The notes beneath the pieces were generated by a model. The model searched no databases and was not told the DNA's origin. It saw nothing but the letters and a program-made list of their open reading frames with translations. Shown here piece after piece: positions 1 to 8,694 of a DNA stretch of 35,716 nt (positions are counted from its first letter, which is position 1; the number at the start of each line of letters is the position of its first letter). A program made the translations under genes and the position numbers. The stretch is from an uncultured Actinomycetes bacterium (GTDB lineage Bacteria; Actinomycetota; Coriobacteriia; Coriobacteriales; Atopobiaceae). The stretch spans positions 1 to 35,716 of the forward strand of contig OMTG01000103.1 in the NCBI GenBank assembly GCA_900313905.1. Reading direction: 5' to 3'.

Positions 1-30
1 AGGATTTACGGAAACCCAGCCTTTCACGAT

Positions 31-60
31 GGGCCCTGCCACAGGCGGGGCCCTTCTTCT
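31..60 (+). terminator. Intrinsic terminator of a gene upstream of the window
   Basis: A 10-bp stem (31-40 with 44-53, one G-T wobble) closes a 3-nt ACA loop and is followed by the pyrimidine tail TTCTTCT. It probably ends a plus-strand transcript that begins outside the window and insulates the yedF operon. Confidence 0.75.
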
Positions 61-106
61 GCCACTGGCCGTGGATATGGGACCGCAGAGAAAGATGCCT
101 AACATA

Positions 107-135
107 TTGTCTGATTGCAAGACAGACCGTAATAT
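107..135 (+). promoter_or_regulatory. Candidate promoter with overlapping inverted repeat, yedF operon
   Basis: TTGTCT (107-112) and TAATAT (130-135) are separated by 17 bp and resemble -35 and -10 boxes. A perfect inverted repeat TGTCT-N7-AGACA (108-124) overlaps the -35 box and spacer and could be an operator. The leader to the yedF start would be about 70 nt. The regulator is unknown. Confidence 0.4.
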
Positions 136-211
136 ACTGGCTATCTGAGAGCTTTATAGTTCTGAATGGATAACGAACAGACCTGTCCACCTGATGAGTG
201 AGGAGATAGCC

Positions 212-823
212 ATGCGTGTCGATGCCCGCAACCTTACCTGCCCGAAGCCGGTCGTCCTGGCGCTCGAGTCCCTGCCGAAGCTGGCAGAGGGCGAGTCCCT
301 CGAGGTCGTCATCAACGACAATGTCGCGAAGGGGAACCTGACCCGCCTCGCCGAGCAGAAGAAGTGCGACCTCGAGGTGACCGAGGAAGGTGCCGACACC
401 GTGATGAAGTTCACGCCGCGGGAGGCCGTGAGCTCGAAGCGCTCTGCCCTCGATGAGGCAGCGGACTTCTGCGAGATCCCCGACACCTCCTCCTCGGTCG
501 TGATGTTCGGCGCCGACCATATGGGCGAAGGCAACGAGGAGCTCGGCCATGTGCTCGTGAAGGGCCTCATCTACGCCCTGGCCCATCAGGAGCGCGTCCC
601 GAAGAAGATGATCTTCTTCAACGGCGGTGCACACCTGACCTGCGCAGGCTCCGAGTCAATCGAGGACCTGAAGGAGCTCGAGAGCCGTGGCTGCGTGATT
701 CTCACCTGCGGCACCTGCCTCGACTATCTGGGCATCCGCGACCAGCTCCAGGTGGGCGGGGTCACGAACCTCTATGAGATCGCACAGACCATCTCCTCGA
801 ATCCGGGCGTGACCCGCATCTAG
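212..823 (+). CDS. yedF: Sulfurtransferase-like selenium metabolism protein YedF
   Basis: Cytoplasmic 203-residue protein. The N-terminal SirA/TusA-like domain carries the CPKP motif with Cys10, the residue that would hold sulfur or selenium. The C-terminal DsrE-like half (about 90-203) contains a CGTC pair. This two-domain layout is the YedF selenium-metabolism family, found with selD in genomes that make the labile selenium cofactor of molybdenum hydroxylases. The start at 212 is preferred over an in-frame ATG at 194 because GAGGAG (200-205) lies 6 nt upstream of it and the TusA-like fold begins directly there. First gene of the yedF-yqeB-selD-xdhC operon. Its exact biochemical role in selenium delivery is unproven. 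Confidence 0.92.
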   Translation: MRVDARNLTCPKPVVLALESLPKLAEGESLEVVINDNVAKGNLTRLAEQKKCDLEVTEEGADTVMKFTPREAVSSKRSALDEAADFCEIPDTSSSVVMFGADHMGEGNEELGHVLVKGLIYALAHQERVPKKMIFFNGGAHLTCAGSESIEDLKELESRGCVILTCGTCLDYLGIRDQLQVGGVTNLYEIAQTISSNPGVTRI

Positions 824-844
824 GACGATGATGGAATGATGGGG

Positions 845-886
845 GAGCCGCTTGGAGATGCCTGGTGCATCCCGGGCGGCTCTTTT
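845..886 (+). terminator. Hairpin with T4 tail between yedF and yqeB (possible attenuator)
   Basis: A 7-bp outer stem GAGCCGC/GCGGCTC (845-851 with 876-882) encloses an inner 5-bp stem GATGC/GCATC (857-861 with 867-871) and is followed directly by TTTT (883-886). It sits in the 77-bp yedF-yqeB gap, so it may partly terminate transcription and set the ratio of yedF to the downstream genes. The short tail makes full termination uncertain. Confidence 0.5.
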
Positions 887-900
887 CGGAAGGAGACCTG

Positions 901-1758
901 ATGCTTGCTGTAATCAGAGGGGCGGGCGACATCGCGACCGGCGTGGCGCTGCGCCTCTATAGGAGCGGGATCGAGGTCGTGCTCTGCGACCTTGCGGTGC
1001 CGACCTCCATACGCCGCACGGTCTGCATGAGCGAGGCGCTGAGGCTTGGCTCGTTCGTGGTCGAAGGCATCGAGGCCAGGAAGGCGGAATCTGCAGACGA
1101 GGCCAGAGAGCTTGCCAAGCAGGGCATCGTGCCGGTCCTGGCGGACCCCGAAGCGCACTGCATCGAAGAGCTTGCGCCTGAGGTCGTCGTCGATGCGATC
1201 CTCGCGAAGCGCAATCTTGGGACGACGAAGGACATGGCTCCTGTCGTCGTCGCCTGCGGGCCGGGATTCGAGGCAGGCTACGACTGCGATGCGGTCGTCG
1301 AGACGATGCGTGGCCACTATCTGGGACGGGTCTGGTATACAGGCAAGCCGATTCCCAACACGAACATCCCGGGCCTCATCGGCGGCTATGCGGGCGAGCG
1401 CGTGATGCGTGCTCCGGCTGACGGGACCTTCGAGGACGTGGCCGAGATTGGGCAGAAGGTCCATGCAGGAGACGTGTGCGGCACCGTGGCAGGACGGCCG
1501 ATGGTCGCTACGATCGACGGAGTCGTCCGCGGCCTCATCCAGACCGGCGCCCAGGTGCACAAGGGCATGAAGTCAGGAGACGTCGACCCACGTGGCGTGG
1601 CCGCCTACGCGCGCTGCTCCTCCGACAAGGCGCTTGCGGTCGGGGGCGGCGTGCTCGAGGCCGTGCTCAACCTGTCGGGTGCTCTCAGAGAGGGGCGCCC
1701 GCTCAATGCGCGCCAGGGAGAGCGGCCGGTGCGCGACGACGAGGAGGAGTCCCAGTGA
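901..1758 (+). CDS. yqeB: Selenium-dependent molybdenum hydroxylase system protein YqeB
   Basis: Cytoplasmic 285-residue protein of the YqeB (EF2563) family, a marker of selenium-dependent molybdenum hydroxylase maturation. The N-terminus has a dinucleotide-fold glycine pattern (RGAGDIATGVA, residues 6-16). Residues about 165-235 resemble a barrel-sandwich (biotinyl/lipoyl-like) hybrid, with the patterns APADGTF and GDVCGTV. The start at 901 was chosen over an in-frame ATG at 865 because AAGGAGA (about 890-896) sits just upstream and the conserved fold begins at residue 2. The stop overlaps the selD start by 3 nt. The family is known only by genome context; a role in selenium insertion into the cofactor is inferred. 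Confidence 0.9.
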   Translation: MLAVIRGAGDIATGVALRLYRSGIEVVLCDLAVPTSIRRTVCMSEALRLGSFVVEGIEARKAESADEARELAKQGIVPVLADPEAHCIEELAPEVVVDAILAKRNLGTTKDMAPVVVACGPGFEAGYDCDAVVETMRGHYLGRVWYTGKPIPNTNIPGLIGGYAGERVMRAPADGTFEDVAEIGQKVHAGDVCGTVAGRPMVATIDGVVRGLIQTGAQVHKGMKSGDVDPRGVAAYARCSSDKALAVGGGVLEAVLNLSGALREGRPLNARQGERPVRDDEEESQ

Positions 1759-2834
1759 AGGAAGACATCAAGCTCACGAAGCTTGCGGAATGCGCAGGCT
1801 GCGGCGCGAAGGTCGGGGCAGGGGAGCTTGCGAAGCTCCTCTCGGGCCTGCCGGCACGCAAGGACCCGAACCTGCTCGTCGGCTATGACACCTCGGACGA
1901 TGCAGCGGTCTACCAGCTCACGGATGACCTTGCGATGGTCGCGACCATCGACTTCTTCCCGCCGATCGCCGACGACCCCGAGACCTTCGGGAAGATCGCG
2001 GCGACCAATGCCCTCTCCGACATCTATGCGATGGGCGGGGAGCCGAAGATCGCCCTCAATGTGATGGCAGTGCCGGAAGACATGCCGAAGGAGGTCGTCC
2101 ATGCGATCCTCAAGGGCGGCTACGAGAAGGTCTATGAGGCAGGGGCGACAATCGCCGGAGGGCACTCGATCTACGACAAGGAGCCGAAGTACGGCCTCGC
2201 TGTGACAGGCCTTGTGGATCCCAGGAAGATGCTCACGAATGCTGGGGCGCGTCCCGGCGATGTGCTGATCTATACGAAGCCTCTGGGCATCGGCCCCACG
2301 GTGACTGCCCAGAAGGCAGGCCTTGCGACGCCTGAGGGCGAGCACATGGCGCTCGAAGCCATGTGCACGCTCAACCGCTATGCCCACGATGTCTTCGTGT
2401 CCTATCCGGTCCATGCGGTGACCGATATCACCGGTTTCGGCATGCTCGGCCATCTCCTCGAGATGGCACAGGGGGCCGATGTGGCGATCGAGCTCGATGC
2501 GGATGGCCCCACGCTGATCCCCGGTGCGGAGGATGTGGCAGCGCTTGGCATCCTGCCTGCCGGCATGTACCGCAACCGCCATTTCGCCGAGAGCTCGGTC
2601 GCAGCAGACGACGATGTGCCGCTCTCCCGGATGGATGTGCTCTTCTGCCCGGAGACCTCAGGCGGCCTCATGATCGCCGTCCCCGCTGCATCGGCTGCTG
2701 CTCTCGTGGCGGATCTCACGGCACAGGACGGGGTCCTCTGCGCCGATGTGGTCGGCACAGTCGTCGACTACGAGGGCGGAGAGCGCATCCATGTCCACAA
2801 GGGAGGAAAGGAAGAGACCCATGAGCTCAGCTGA
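1755..2834 (+). CDS. selD: Selenide, water dikinase
   Basis: Makes selenophosphate from selenide and ATP in the cytoplasm. The 359-residue length is usual for SelD. The N-terminal motif GCGAK (15-19) provides Cys16 and Lys19, matching the catalytic Cys17/Lys20 of E. coli SelD; no in-frame UGA is present, so this is a cysteine form. Glycine-rich and Asp motifs (YDTSDDAAVY, TNALSDIYAMGG, AGGHSI) fit the AIRS-like ATP fold. The GTG start overlaps the yqeB stop (GTGA) and is preceded by GAGGAGGAG (1741-1749). No selA, selB or selC is nearby, so selenophosphate here probably serves the molybdenum hydroxylase cofactor; a selenocysteine system elsewhere cannot be excluded. Confidence 0.97.
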   Translation: MKEDIKLTKLAECAGCGAKVGAGELAKLLSGLPARKDPNLLVGYDTSDDAAVYQLTDDLAMVATIDFFPPIADDPETFGKIAATNALSDIYAMGGEPKIALNVMAVPEDMPKEVVHAILKGGYEKVYEAGATIAGGHSIYDKEPKYGLAVTGLVDPRKMLTNAGARPGDVLIYTKPLGIGPTVTAQKAGLATPEGEHMALEAMCTLNRYAHDVFVSYPVHAVTDITGFGMLGHLLEMAQGADVAIELDADGPTLIPGAEDVAALGILPAGMYRNRHFAESSVAADDDVPLSRMDVLFCPETSGGLMIAVPAASAAALVADLTAQDGVLCADVVGTVVDYEGGERIHVHKGGKEETHELS

Positions 2835-3837
2835 TGAGACCTTCTGCGACAAGGCGTTCGTGGAGCAGCTCGACAAGGAGCTTTCCGCAGGACGGAGCTT
2901 CGTCCTCATAGGCGTCGCTGCCACGAAGGGGTCGATGCCACGTGCTGCCGGCGCCCGCATGGCGGCGCTTTCAGATGGCACCTTCATCGGCACGGTCGGT
3001 GGCGGCCGCGTCGAGCAGATGGCGCAGGAGCGGGCATCCCGGATCCTGGCAGGCGCGGAAGGCAATGCCATCGCGTGGTATACGCACGCGGTGACGAAGA
3101 TGGCGTGCGGCGGCGATGCGCTCCTGACCTTCCGGAAGGTGGTGCCGGAAGACAGCTGGCGCACCTTCCTCGAGGGCATCCTCGCCCGGCTCGAGGGCGG
3201 TATCTCCTCCGTCCTCGAGGAGGACTGGAGCGACCCCGCTTTGCCCACCATCTCCTGCACCGATCTCGACGACCTGCCTGAGGGCGACCCCCGTGCGACC
3301 CTCGACGTCGCCTCGTGGGACGAGGAGAGGAAGATCTACCGGGCGCCGCTCGGGCCCGACCCCATCTGCTATGTCTTCGGGGCAGGGCATGTGGGCCAGG
3401 CGCTTGTGCCGGTCCTTGCACATATCGATTTCCGCGTCGTCGTCCTGGACGACCGCCAGGAGCTGGCACGTCCCGAGCTCTTCCCCGATGCGGAGGATGT
3501 GCGCTGCGGCAGCTTCGGCGAGCTTGCCCGCACGCTTCCCATCACGTCGCGCGACTACTGTGTCGTCGCGACCCATGGGCATGTGGCCGATATCGAGGTG
3601 CTCGAAGGGGCGATGAGGAAAAGGCCTGCCTATGTGGGCTGCATCGGGTCGAGGGGCAAGGCTGCCTTCGTGAAAAAGACGCTCGAGGAGGCGGGCGTTC
3701 CCGGCGTCGAGCGGCTCCATCTGCCGATTGGCGAGGACATCCTCGCGGTCACGCCCGCAGAGATCGCAATCTCGATCGCGGCGCAGCTGATACGGTGCCG
3801 AGCCGAGCTCAGGCCTGAGCGTCCCCACAGCCATTGA
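2821..3837 (+). CDS. xdhC: XdhC/CoxI family molybdenum hydroxylase maturation factor
   Basis: Cytoplasmic 338-residue chaperone-like protein that in related systems binds the molybdenum cofactor, supports its sulfuration and inserts it into xanthine dehydrogenase-type enzymes. The N-terminal XdhC_CoxI domain (about 10-80) shows GSMPRAAGARM and GTVGGGRVE. The C-terminal Rossmann domain (about 180-310) shows YVFGAGHVGQ and ends with VTPAEIAISIAAQLI, both typical of XdhC. The ATG at 2821 overlaps the end of selD by 14 nt and follows a GGAGGAAAGGA tract. Last gene of the first operon. Its placement with yqeB and selD suggests it serves a selenium-dependent hydroxylase whose structural genes are not in the window. 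Confidence 0.92.
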   Translation: MSSADETFCDKAFVEQLDKELSAGRSFVLIGVAATKGSMPRAAGARMAALSDGTFIGTVGGGRVEQMAQERASRILAGAEGNAIAWYTHAVTKMACGGDALLTFRKVVPEDSWRTFLEGILARLEGGISSVLEEDWSDPALPTISCTDLDDLPEGDPRATLDVASWDEERKIYRAPLGPDPICYVFGAGHVGQALVPVLAHIDFRVVVLDDRQELARPELFPDAEDVRCGSFGELARTLPITSRDYCVVATHGHVADIEVLEGAMRKRPAYVGCIGSRGKAAFVKKTLEEAGVPGVERLHLPIGEDILAVTPAEIAISIAAQLIRCRAELRPERPHSH

Positions 3838-3868
3838 TCTGAAGAGGCGTCCGCATGGATTGCGCGGA

Positions 3869-3905
3869 AGGAGGTGCCCTGCCGGGCAGGGTGCCTCCTC
3901 TTTCT
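3869..3905 (+). terminator. Terminator of the yedF-yqeB-selD-xdhC operon
   Basis: A 14-bp stem (3869-3882 with 3886-3899, two G-T wobbles) closes a 3-nt CGG loop and is followed by CTTTCT. It lies 31 nt after the xdhC stop. Confidence 0.85.
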
Positions 3906-3995
3906 GCCGTCTGCGGCTGATTTCATGCTGTTCAAACAAATAGTAAGGATAGCGGACGAATAGTATTGCAACATCTGCTAGCATGCTGTCCCAAG

Positions 3996-4019
3996 CGTTC
4001 CATTCAATTGAGTAGAACG
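3996..4019. promoter_or_regulatory. 24-bp imperfect palindrome upstream of modA, candidate operator
   Basis: CGTTC (3996-4000) and GAACG (4015-4019) flank a perfect TCAATTGA core; 20 of 24 positions are self-complementary, and the other two pairs are G-T wobbles if transcribed. It lies 24-47 bp before the modA start in an AT-richer stretch. A molybdate-responsive repressor (ModE-like) would be expected here, but no such gene is in the window and the site is not matched to a known consensus. Confidence 0.5.
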
Positions 4020-4042
4020 AAGCCACGAGAGGGGATGCGATC

Positions 4043-4906
4043 ATGAACAGTACTCTTTCGATGGGGCGCAGGAGCTTCATCGCGCTTGCAGCGGCAGCAG
4101 CCAGCACCCTTGCTGCCTGCGGCTCGACATCCACAGAAAGCTCAGGGAGCACGGCGTCGGAGCCTGTCGAGCTCAAGGTCTTCGCGGCCGCATCGCTCAC
4201 GGAATCGCTCCAGAAGGCGGGGGACCAGTATGCGGCCGTGAACGAAGGAACCACGCTGAGCTTTAACTTCGATTCCTCCGGCACGCTCAAGACCCAGATC
4301 GAGCAGGGAGCGGCCTGCGATGTCTTCATCTCGGCTGGCCAGAAGCAGATGAACCAGCTCGATGCCACGAAGGGATCGGACGCAAACCCGGATGGCCTCG
4401 ATTTCATCGATCCTGATACCCGCTTCGATATCCTCGAGAACAAGGTCACGCTCGTCGTGCCAGAGGACAACCCGAAGAGCATAACGAGCTTCGCCGATAT
4501 GGCCGAGAAGCTGAAGGCAGGGGAGATCCTCCTCGATATGGGCAACAGCGATGTGCCGGTGGGGCAGTACACGCAGAAGATCCTGGCCTACTATGGACTG
4601 GATGAGGCAGCGCTTGCCGCAGCAGGCAATGTCACCTATGGCACGAACGTGAAGGAGGTCACGACCCAGGTCTCCGAGGGCACGGTCGACTGCGGCGTGA
4701 TCTATGCGACCGACGCCCATTCGGCAGGGCTCACAATCGTGGACGAGGCGACCGAGGAGATGTGCGGCCGGGTCGTCTATCCGGCAGCCGCCCTCAAGGC
4801 CTCTGAGCATGAGGATGAGGCGAAGCAGTTCCTCGAGTTCCTCAAGGGGAGCGAAGCCTCGGCAGACTTCGAGGAGGTCGGCTTCACGCCGCTCGCCGAG
4901 GCCTAG
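4043..4906 (+). CDS. modA: Molybdate-binding lipoprotein of the ABC importer
   Basis: Extracytoplasmic solute-binding protein of 287 residues that captures molybdate (possibly tungstate) for ModBC. The signal peptide has a twin-arginine pair (Arg9-Arg10 in MGRRSFIAL), a short Ala-rich core and the lipobox LAAC (23-26), so Cys26 should be lipidated and export may use Tat. The mature protein starts with the ModA hallmark VFAAASLTESL and has the oxyanion-contact patterns FNFDSSGTLKTQIEQGA and DVFIS. The SD GAGAGGGGA lies 7 nt before the ATG. It opens the mod-moa operon. The substrate is inferred from family and from the molybdenum cofactor genes that follow. Confidence 0.95.
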   Translation: MNSTLSMGRRSFIALAAAAASTLAACGSTSTESSGSTASEPVELKVFAAASLTESLQKAGDQYAAVNEGTTLSFNFDSSGTLKTQIEQGAACDVFISAGQKQMNQLDATKGSDANPDGLDFIDPDTRFDILENKVTLVVPEDNPKSITSFADMAEKLKAGEILLDMGNSDVPVGQYTQKILAYYGLDEAALAAAGNVTYGTNVKEVTTQVSEGTVDCGVIYATDAHSAGLTIVDEATEEMCGRVVYPAAALKASEHEDEAKQFLEFLKGSEASADFEEVGFTPLAEA

Positions 4907-4923
4907 GAAAAGGATGGGAAGCT

Positions 4924-4952
4924 GGGGCAGGGGCTGCGCAGAGCCTTGCCCC
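4924..4952 (+). other. mRNA hairpin between modA and modB
   Basis: Arms GGGGCA (4924-4929) and TGCCCC (4947-4952) with an inner GGCT/AGCC pair form a bulged hairpin without a T-tail. It may stabilise the modA transcript or lower modBC expression relative to the binding protein, as is common in ABC importers. That role is inferred. Confidence 0.35.
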
Positions 4953-4974
4953 GCGCGACGTTGGGAGGCAGGAC

Positions 4975-5663
4975 ATGGACTGGTTTCCGCTCTGGAATTC
5001 CCTGCGCATCGCCCTGATCTCGACCATCGTCGTCTTCTTCCTGGGCATCTGGCTCGCGCAGGTCGTGGCACGTGCCCACAGGCTCGTGAAGGGCGTGCTC
5101 GATGTGGTGCTGACGCTGCCGCTCGTGCTGCCGCCGACCGTCGTGGGCTACCTGATCCTGCTTGTCGTCGGACCAAGGCGTCCCGTGGGTGCCTGGCTCC
5201 TGAATGTCTTCGGCGTGCAGCTGACGATGAGGTGGGAAGGGGCCATCATCGCGACACTGGTCGTGAGCTTCCCCTTGATGTACAGGACAGCCCGTGCTGC
5301 CTTCGAGGCCTTCGACCACACCCTGGCTGATGCCGGACGCACCCTCGGCAAGTCCGAGACCTGGATCTTCTGGCATGTGACGCTTCCGACCTGCCGTCAG
5401 GGCATCATCGGCGGCTGCGTGCTGGCCTTCGCCCGGGCGCTTGGTGAATACGGCGCGACCTCGATGGTCGCTGGCTATACGCCGGGCTCGACAGCGACGG
5501 TCTCGACGACGGTCTACCAGCTCTGGCGCACGGGAGATGATGCCGGGGCTCTGAGGTGGGTCCTCGTGAATATCGCGATCTCGGCGGTGGTGCTCCTGGC
5601 CTTGAACTTCTTCGAAGGGCGCACGAGGCGTGTCGTCCGTGCAGCGTCTGCAGGAGGTGCACG

Positions 5664-5667
<4 letters not shown>
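4975..5667 (+). CDS. modB: Molybdate ABC transporter permease
   Basis: Inner-membrane permease of 230 residues, normal for ModB. It has about five hydrophobic segments, the first at about 10-32, and the PLVLPPTVVGYL motif typical of ModB/CysT permeases. The EAA cytoplasmic loop that docks on the ATPase reads DAGRTLG and is followed by the GEYGATSMVAG pattern. GGGAGG lies 6 nt before the ATG. The stop overlaps the modC start (ATGA), implying coupled translation. Confidence 0.95.
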
Positions 5668-6758
<1,091 letters not shown>

Positions 6759-6797
6759 TGATGGCAGGCAGAGCCTGCCTGGAAAGGAACCTGGCCT

Positions 6798-7745
6798 GTG
6801 GAGGATAGTGAAGGAAGGAGCATACGCTACCTTCGCCTCTCGATAACCGACCGCTGCAACTGCCGCTGCCAGTACTGCATGCCCGAGGCGGGCGTGCCGA
6901 TGCTGACGCATAGCGAGATATGCCGCTACGAGGAATATGCGGAGATGGTCAGGGTCCTGGCCAGGATGGGGGTCACGAAGGTCCGCATCACGGGCGGAGA
7001 GCCGCTCGTGCGCCGGGGCGTCGTGGACCTGGTCCGCATGCTCAAGGCGATTCCCGGCATCAATGAGGTGGACCTCACGACGAATGCCTGCCTCCTGGCG
7101 CCTCTGGCAGCTCCCTTGAGGGAGGCGGGGCTCGACCGGCTGAACATCAGCCTCGATACGCTGAAGCCTGAGGTCTACCGCCAGATCACCCGCACCGGCG
7201 AGCTCGCAGATGCCCTCTCAGGCATCGGCGCCGCGAAGGAGGCAGGCTTCTCGCAGCTGAAGCTCAACTGCGTCCTTCTGGGTGGCGTGAACGACGAAGA
7301 GATCCCCGACCTCGCCCACCTTGCAGAAGATGAGGAGATCGTCGTCCGCTTCATCGAGCTCATGCCGATAGGCCCCTGCGTCCAGTGGCCGCATTCCCGC
7401 TTCATCTCGGCCGAGACCGTGCTCGAGCGGGTGCCAGAGCTTGTGCCCTGCGGATCGGACGGCGTGGCAGGGCTCTACACGGCACCGGGCTGGAAAGGGA
7501 AGATCGGCCTCATCAGGCCCATGAGCAGGAGGTTCTGCTCAGGCTGCACGAGGATCAGGATAACGTCCGATGGCAAGCTCAAGCCCTGCCTGCACTCCTC
7601 TGACGAGATAGCGCTGAGGGGCCTTTCGGGAGCTGCGCTCGAGGATGCGATACGCGCTGGCATCGCCCTGAAGCCTGCCCATCACGAGATGGGCGAAGGC
7701 CATGCAAGCTCATCAAGGCGTGCCATGAACGAGATAGGAGGATGA
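6798..7745 (+). CDS. moaA: GTP 3',8-cyclase, first step of molybdopterin synthesis
   Basis: Radical SAM enzyme of 315 residues that rearranges GTP to 3',8-cyclo-GTP. The radical SAM cluster is Cys20, Cys24, Cys27 and the GTP-side cluster is Cys247, Cys250, Cys264. GGEPLVRRG follows as in MoaA, and the protein ends in the Gly-Gly pair needed for activity. The start is GTG with GGAAAGGA about 9 nt upstream; the MoaA fold begins immediately after it. The two terminal Gly codons (GGA GGA) form part of the AGGAGG Shine-Dalgarno of the next gene, so the translation signals of moaA and moaC are interlocked. Confidence 0.96.
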   Translation: MEDSEGRSIRYLRLSITDRCNCRCQYCMPEAGVPMLTHSEICRYEEYAEMVRVLARMGVTKVRITGGEPLVRRGVVDLVRMLKAIPGINEVDLTTNACLLAPLAAPLREAGLDRLNISLDTLKPEVYRQITRTGELADALSGIGAAKEAGFSQLKLNCVLLGGVNDEEIPDLAHLAEDEEIVVRFIELMPIGPCVQWPHSRFISAETVLERVPELVPCGSDGVAGLYTAPGWKGKIGLIRPMSRRFCSGCTRIRITSDGKLKPCLHSSDEIALRGLSGAALEDAIRAGIALKPAHHEMGEGHASSSRRAMNEIGG

Positions 7746-7751
7746 GCCCTG

Positions 7752-8681
7752 ATGGAGCTCACACATATCAATGACCAGGGGCGGGCCCGCATGGTCGATG
7801 TCACGGAGAAGCCGAAGACGGACCGCCGTGCCCGTGCCCATGGGAAGGTCCATATGGCACCTGAGACCCTGGAGCTTGTCCGTACGGGCGGCATCAAGAA
7901 GGGCGATGTCCTGGCGGTCGCCCAGGTCGCCGGCATCATGGCGGCAAAGCGCACGTGGGAGCTCATCCCGATGTGCCATCCAATCCAGCTCACGGGGATC
8001 GACATCTCCTTCACGTACGAGGAGGATGGGATCTCCCTTGTGGCAGAGACCCGCTGCACCGGTGAGACCGGCGTCGAGATGGAGGCCCTGACGGCAGCAT
8101 CGGTCGCATCGCTCACGATCTACGACATGTGCAAGGCCGTGCAGCGCGACATGGAGATCGACGAGGTCTGCCTCCTCGAGAAGGAGGGCGGGAAGTCCGG
8201 CCACTTCGTGCGGGAGGAGATGCCGCAGGGAAGGGAGCTCATCGCTGAGGGGCACGTGCTTGCGACCTGCATCTCCGAGGAGAAGGGGACACGCAAGCAT
8301 CCCGTCGATGCGCTCGAGCTCGTGGTGGGCAAAGGCATTGCAGGCGATGCCCATGCGGGCAACTGGCACCGCCAGGTGAGCTTTCTCGGCAACGAGGCCG
8401 TGGACCGCATGCGGGAGCGCGGGCTCGATCTCAAAGCAGGCGATTTCGCGGAGAACGTGCTCACAGAGGGAATCGATCTGCCGCAGCTTCCGGTCGGCAC
8501 GCTGATCGAGGCGGGATCGGCCACGCTCGTGGTGACACAGATCGGCAAGACCTGCCACAATGACTGCGAGATCCGCCGCCTCACCGGCATGTGCGTGATG
8601 CCGACAGACGGGATATTCTGCATCGTGCTGAAGGATGGGACGATTGCGGCAGGAGACCGCATCCGTGCCTACAGGGCCTGA
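7752..8681 (+). CDS. moaC: MoaC-MOSC fusion: cyclic pyranopterin monophosphate synthase with MOSC domain
   Basis: Residues 1 to about 152 are MoaC, which converts the MoaA product to cyclic pyranopterin monophosphate: LIPMCHP (71-77), GVEMEALTA (107-115) and DMCK (125-128) are intact. Residues about 163-309 are a MOSC domain (beta-barrel fold of cofactor sulfurases and YiiM-like proteins) with [13 protein letters not shown] and the cysteine motif KTCHNDCEI (Cys268, Cys272). MoaC alone is about 160 residues, so this is a true fusion in one uninterrupted frame. AGGAGG (7736-7741) lies 10 nt before the ATG, inside the moaA C-terminus. The MOSC part may bind or sulfurate the cofactor; in this selenium context it may handle the terminal chalcogen, but that is speculative. 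Confidence 0.93.
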   Translation: MELTHINDQGRARMVDVTEKPKTDRRARAHGKVHMAPETLELVRTGGIKKGDVLAVAQVAGIMAAKRTWELIPMCHPIQLTGIDISFTYEEDGISLVAETRCTGETGVEMEALTAASVASLTIYDMCKAVQRDMEIDEVCLLEKEGGKSGHFVREEMPQGRELIAEGHVLATCISEEKGTRKHPVDALELVVGKGIAGDAHAGNWHRQVSFLGNEAVDRMRERGLDLKAGDFAENVLTEGIDLPQLPVGTLIEAGSATLVVTQIGKTCHNDCEIRRLTGMCVMPTDGIFCIVLKDGTIAAGDRIRAYRA

Positions 8682-8694
8682 GAGGAGAGGGACC

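Noticed and set aside
1755-2834. Selenocysteine-containing SelD with in-frame UGA
   Set aside because: The catalytic position is a normal Cys codon and the frame has no internal stop before 2832.
3906-4042. Molybdenum cofactor riboswitch upstream of modA
   Set aside because: The leader is too short and shows a palindromic operator-like site but no multi-stem Moco aptamer.
2971-4572. 533-codon minus-strand open frame across xdhC and modA
   Set aside because: It runs antisense to two certain genes and through a terminator; the protein has no recognisable domain.
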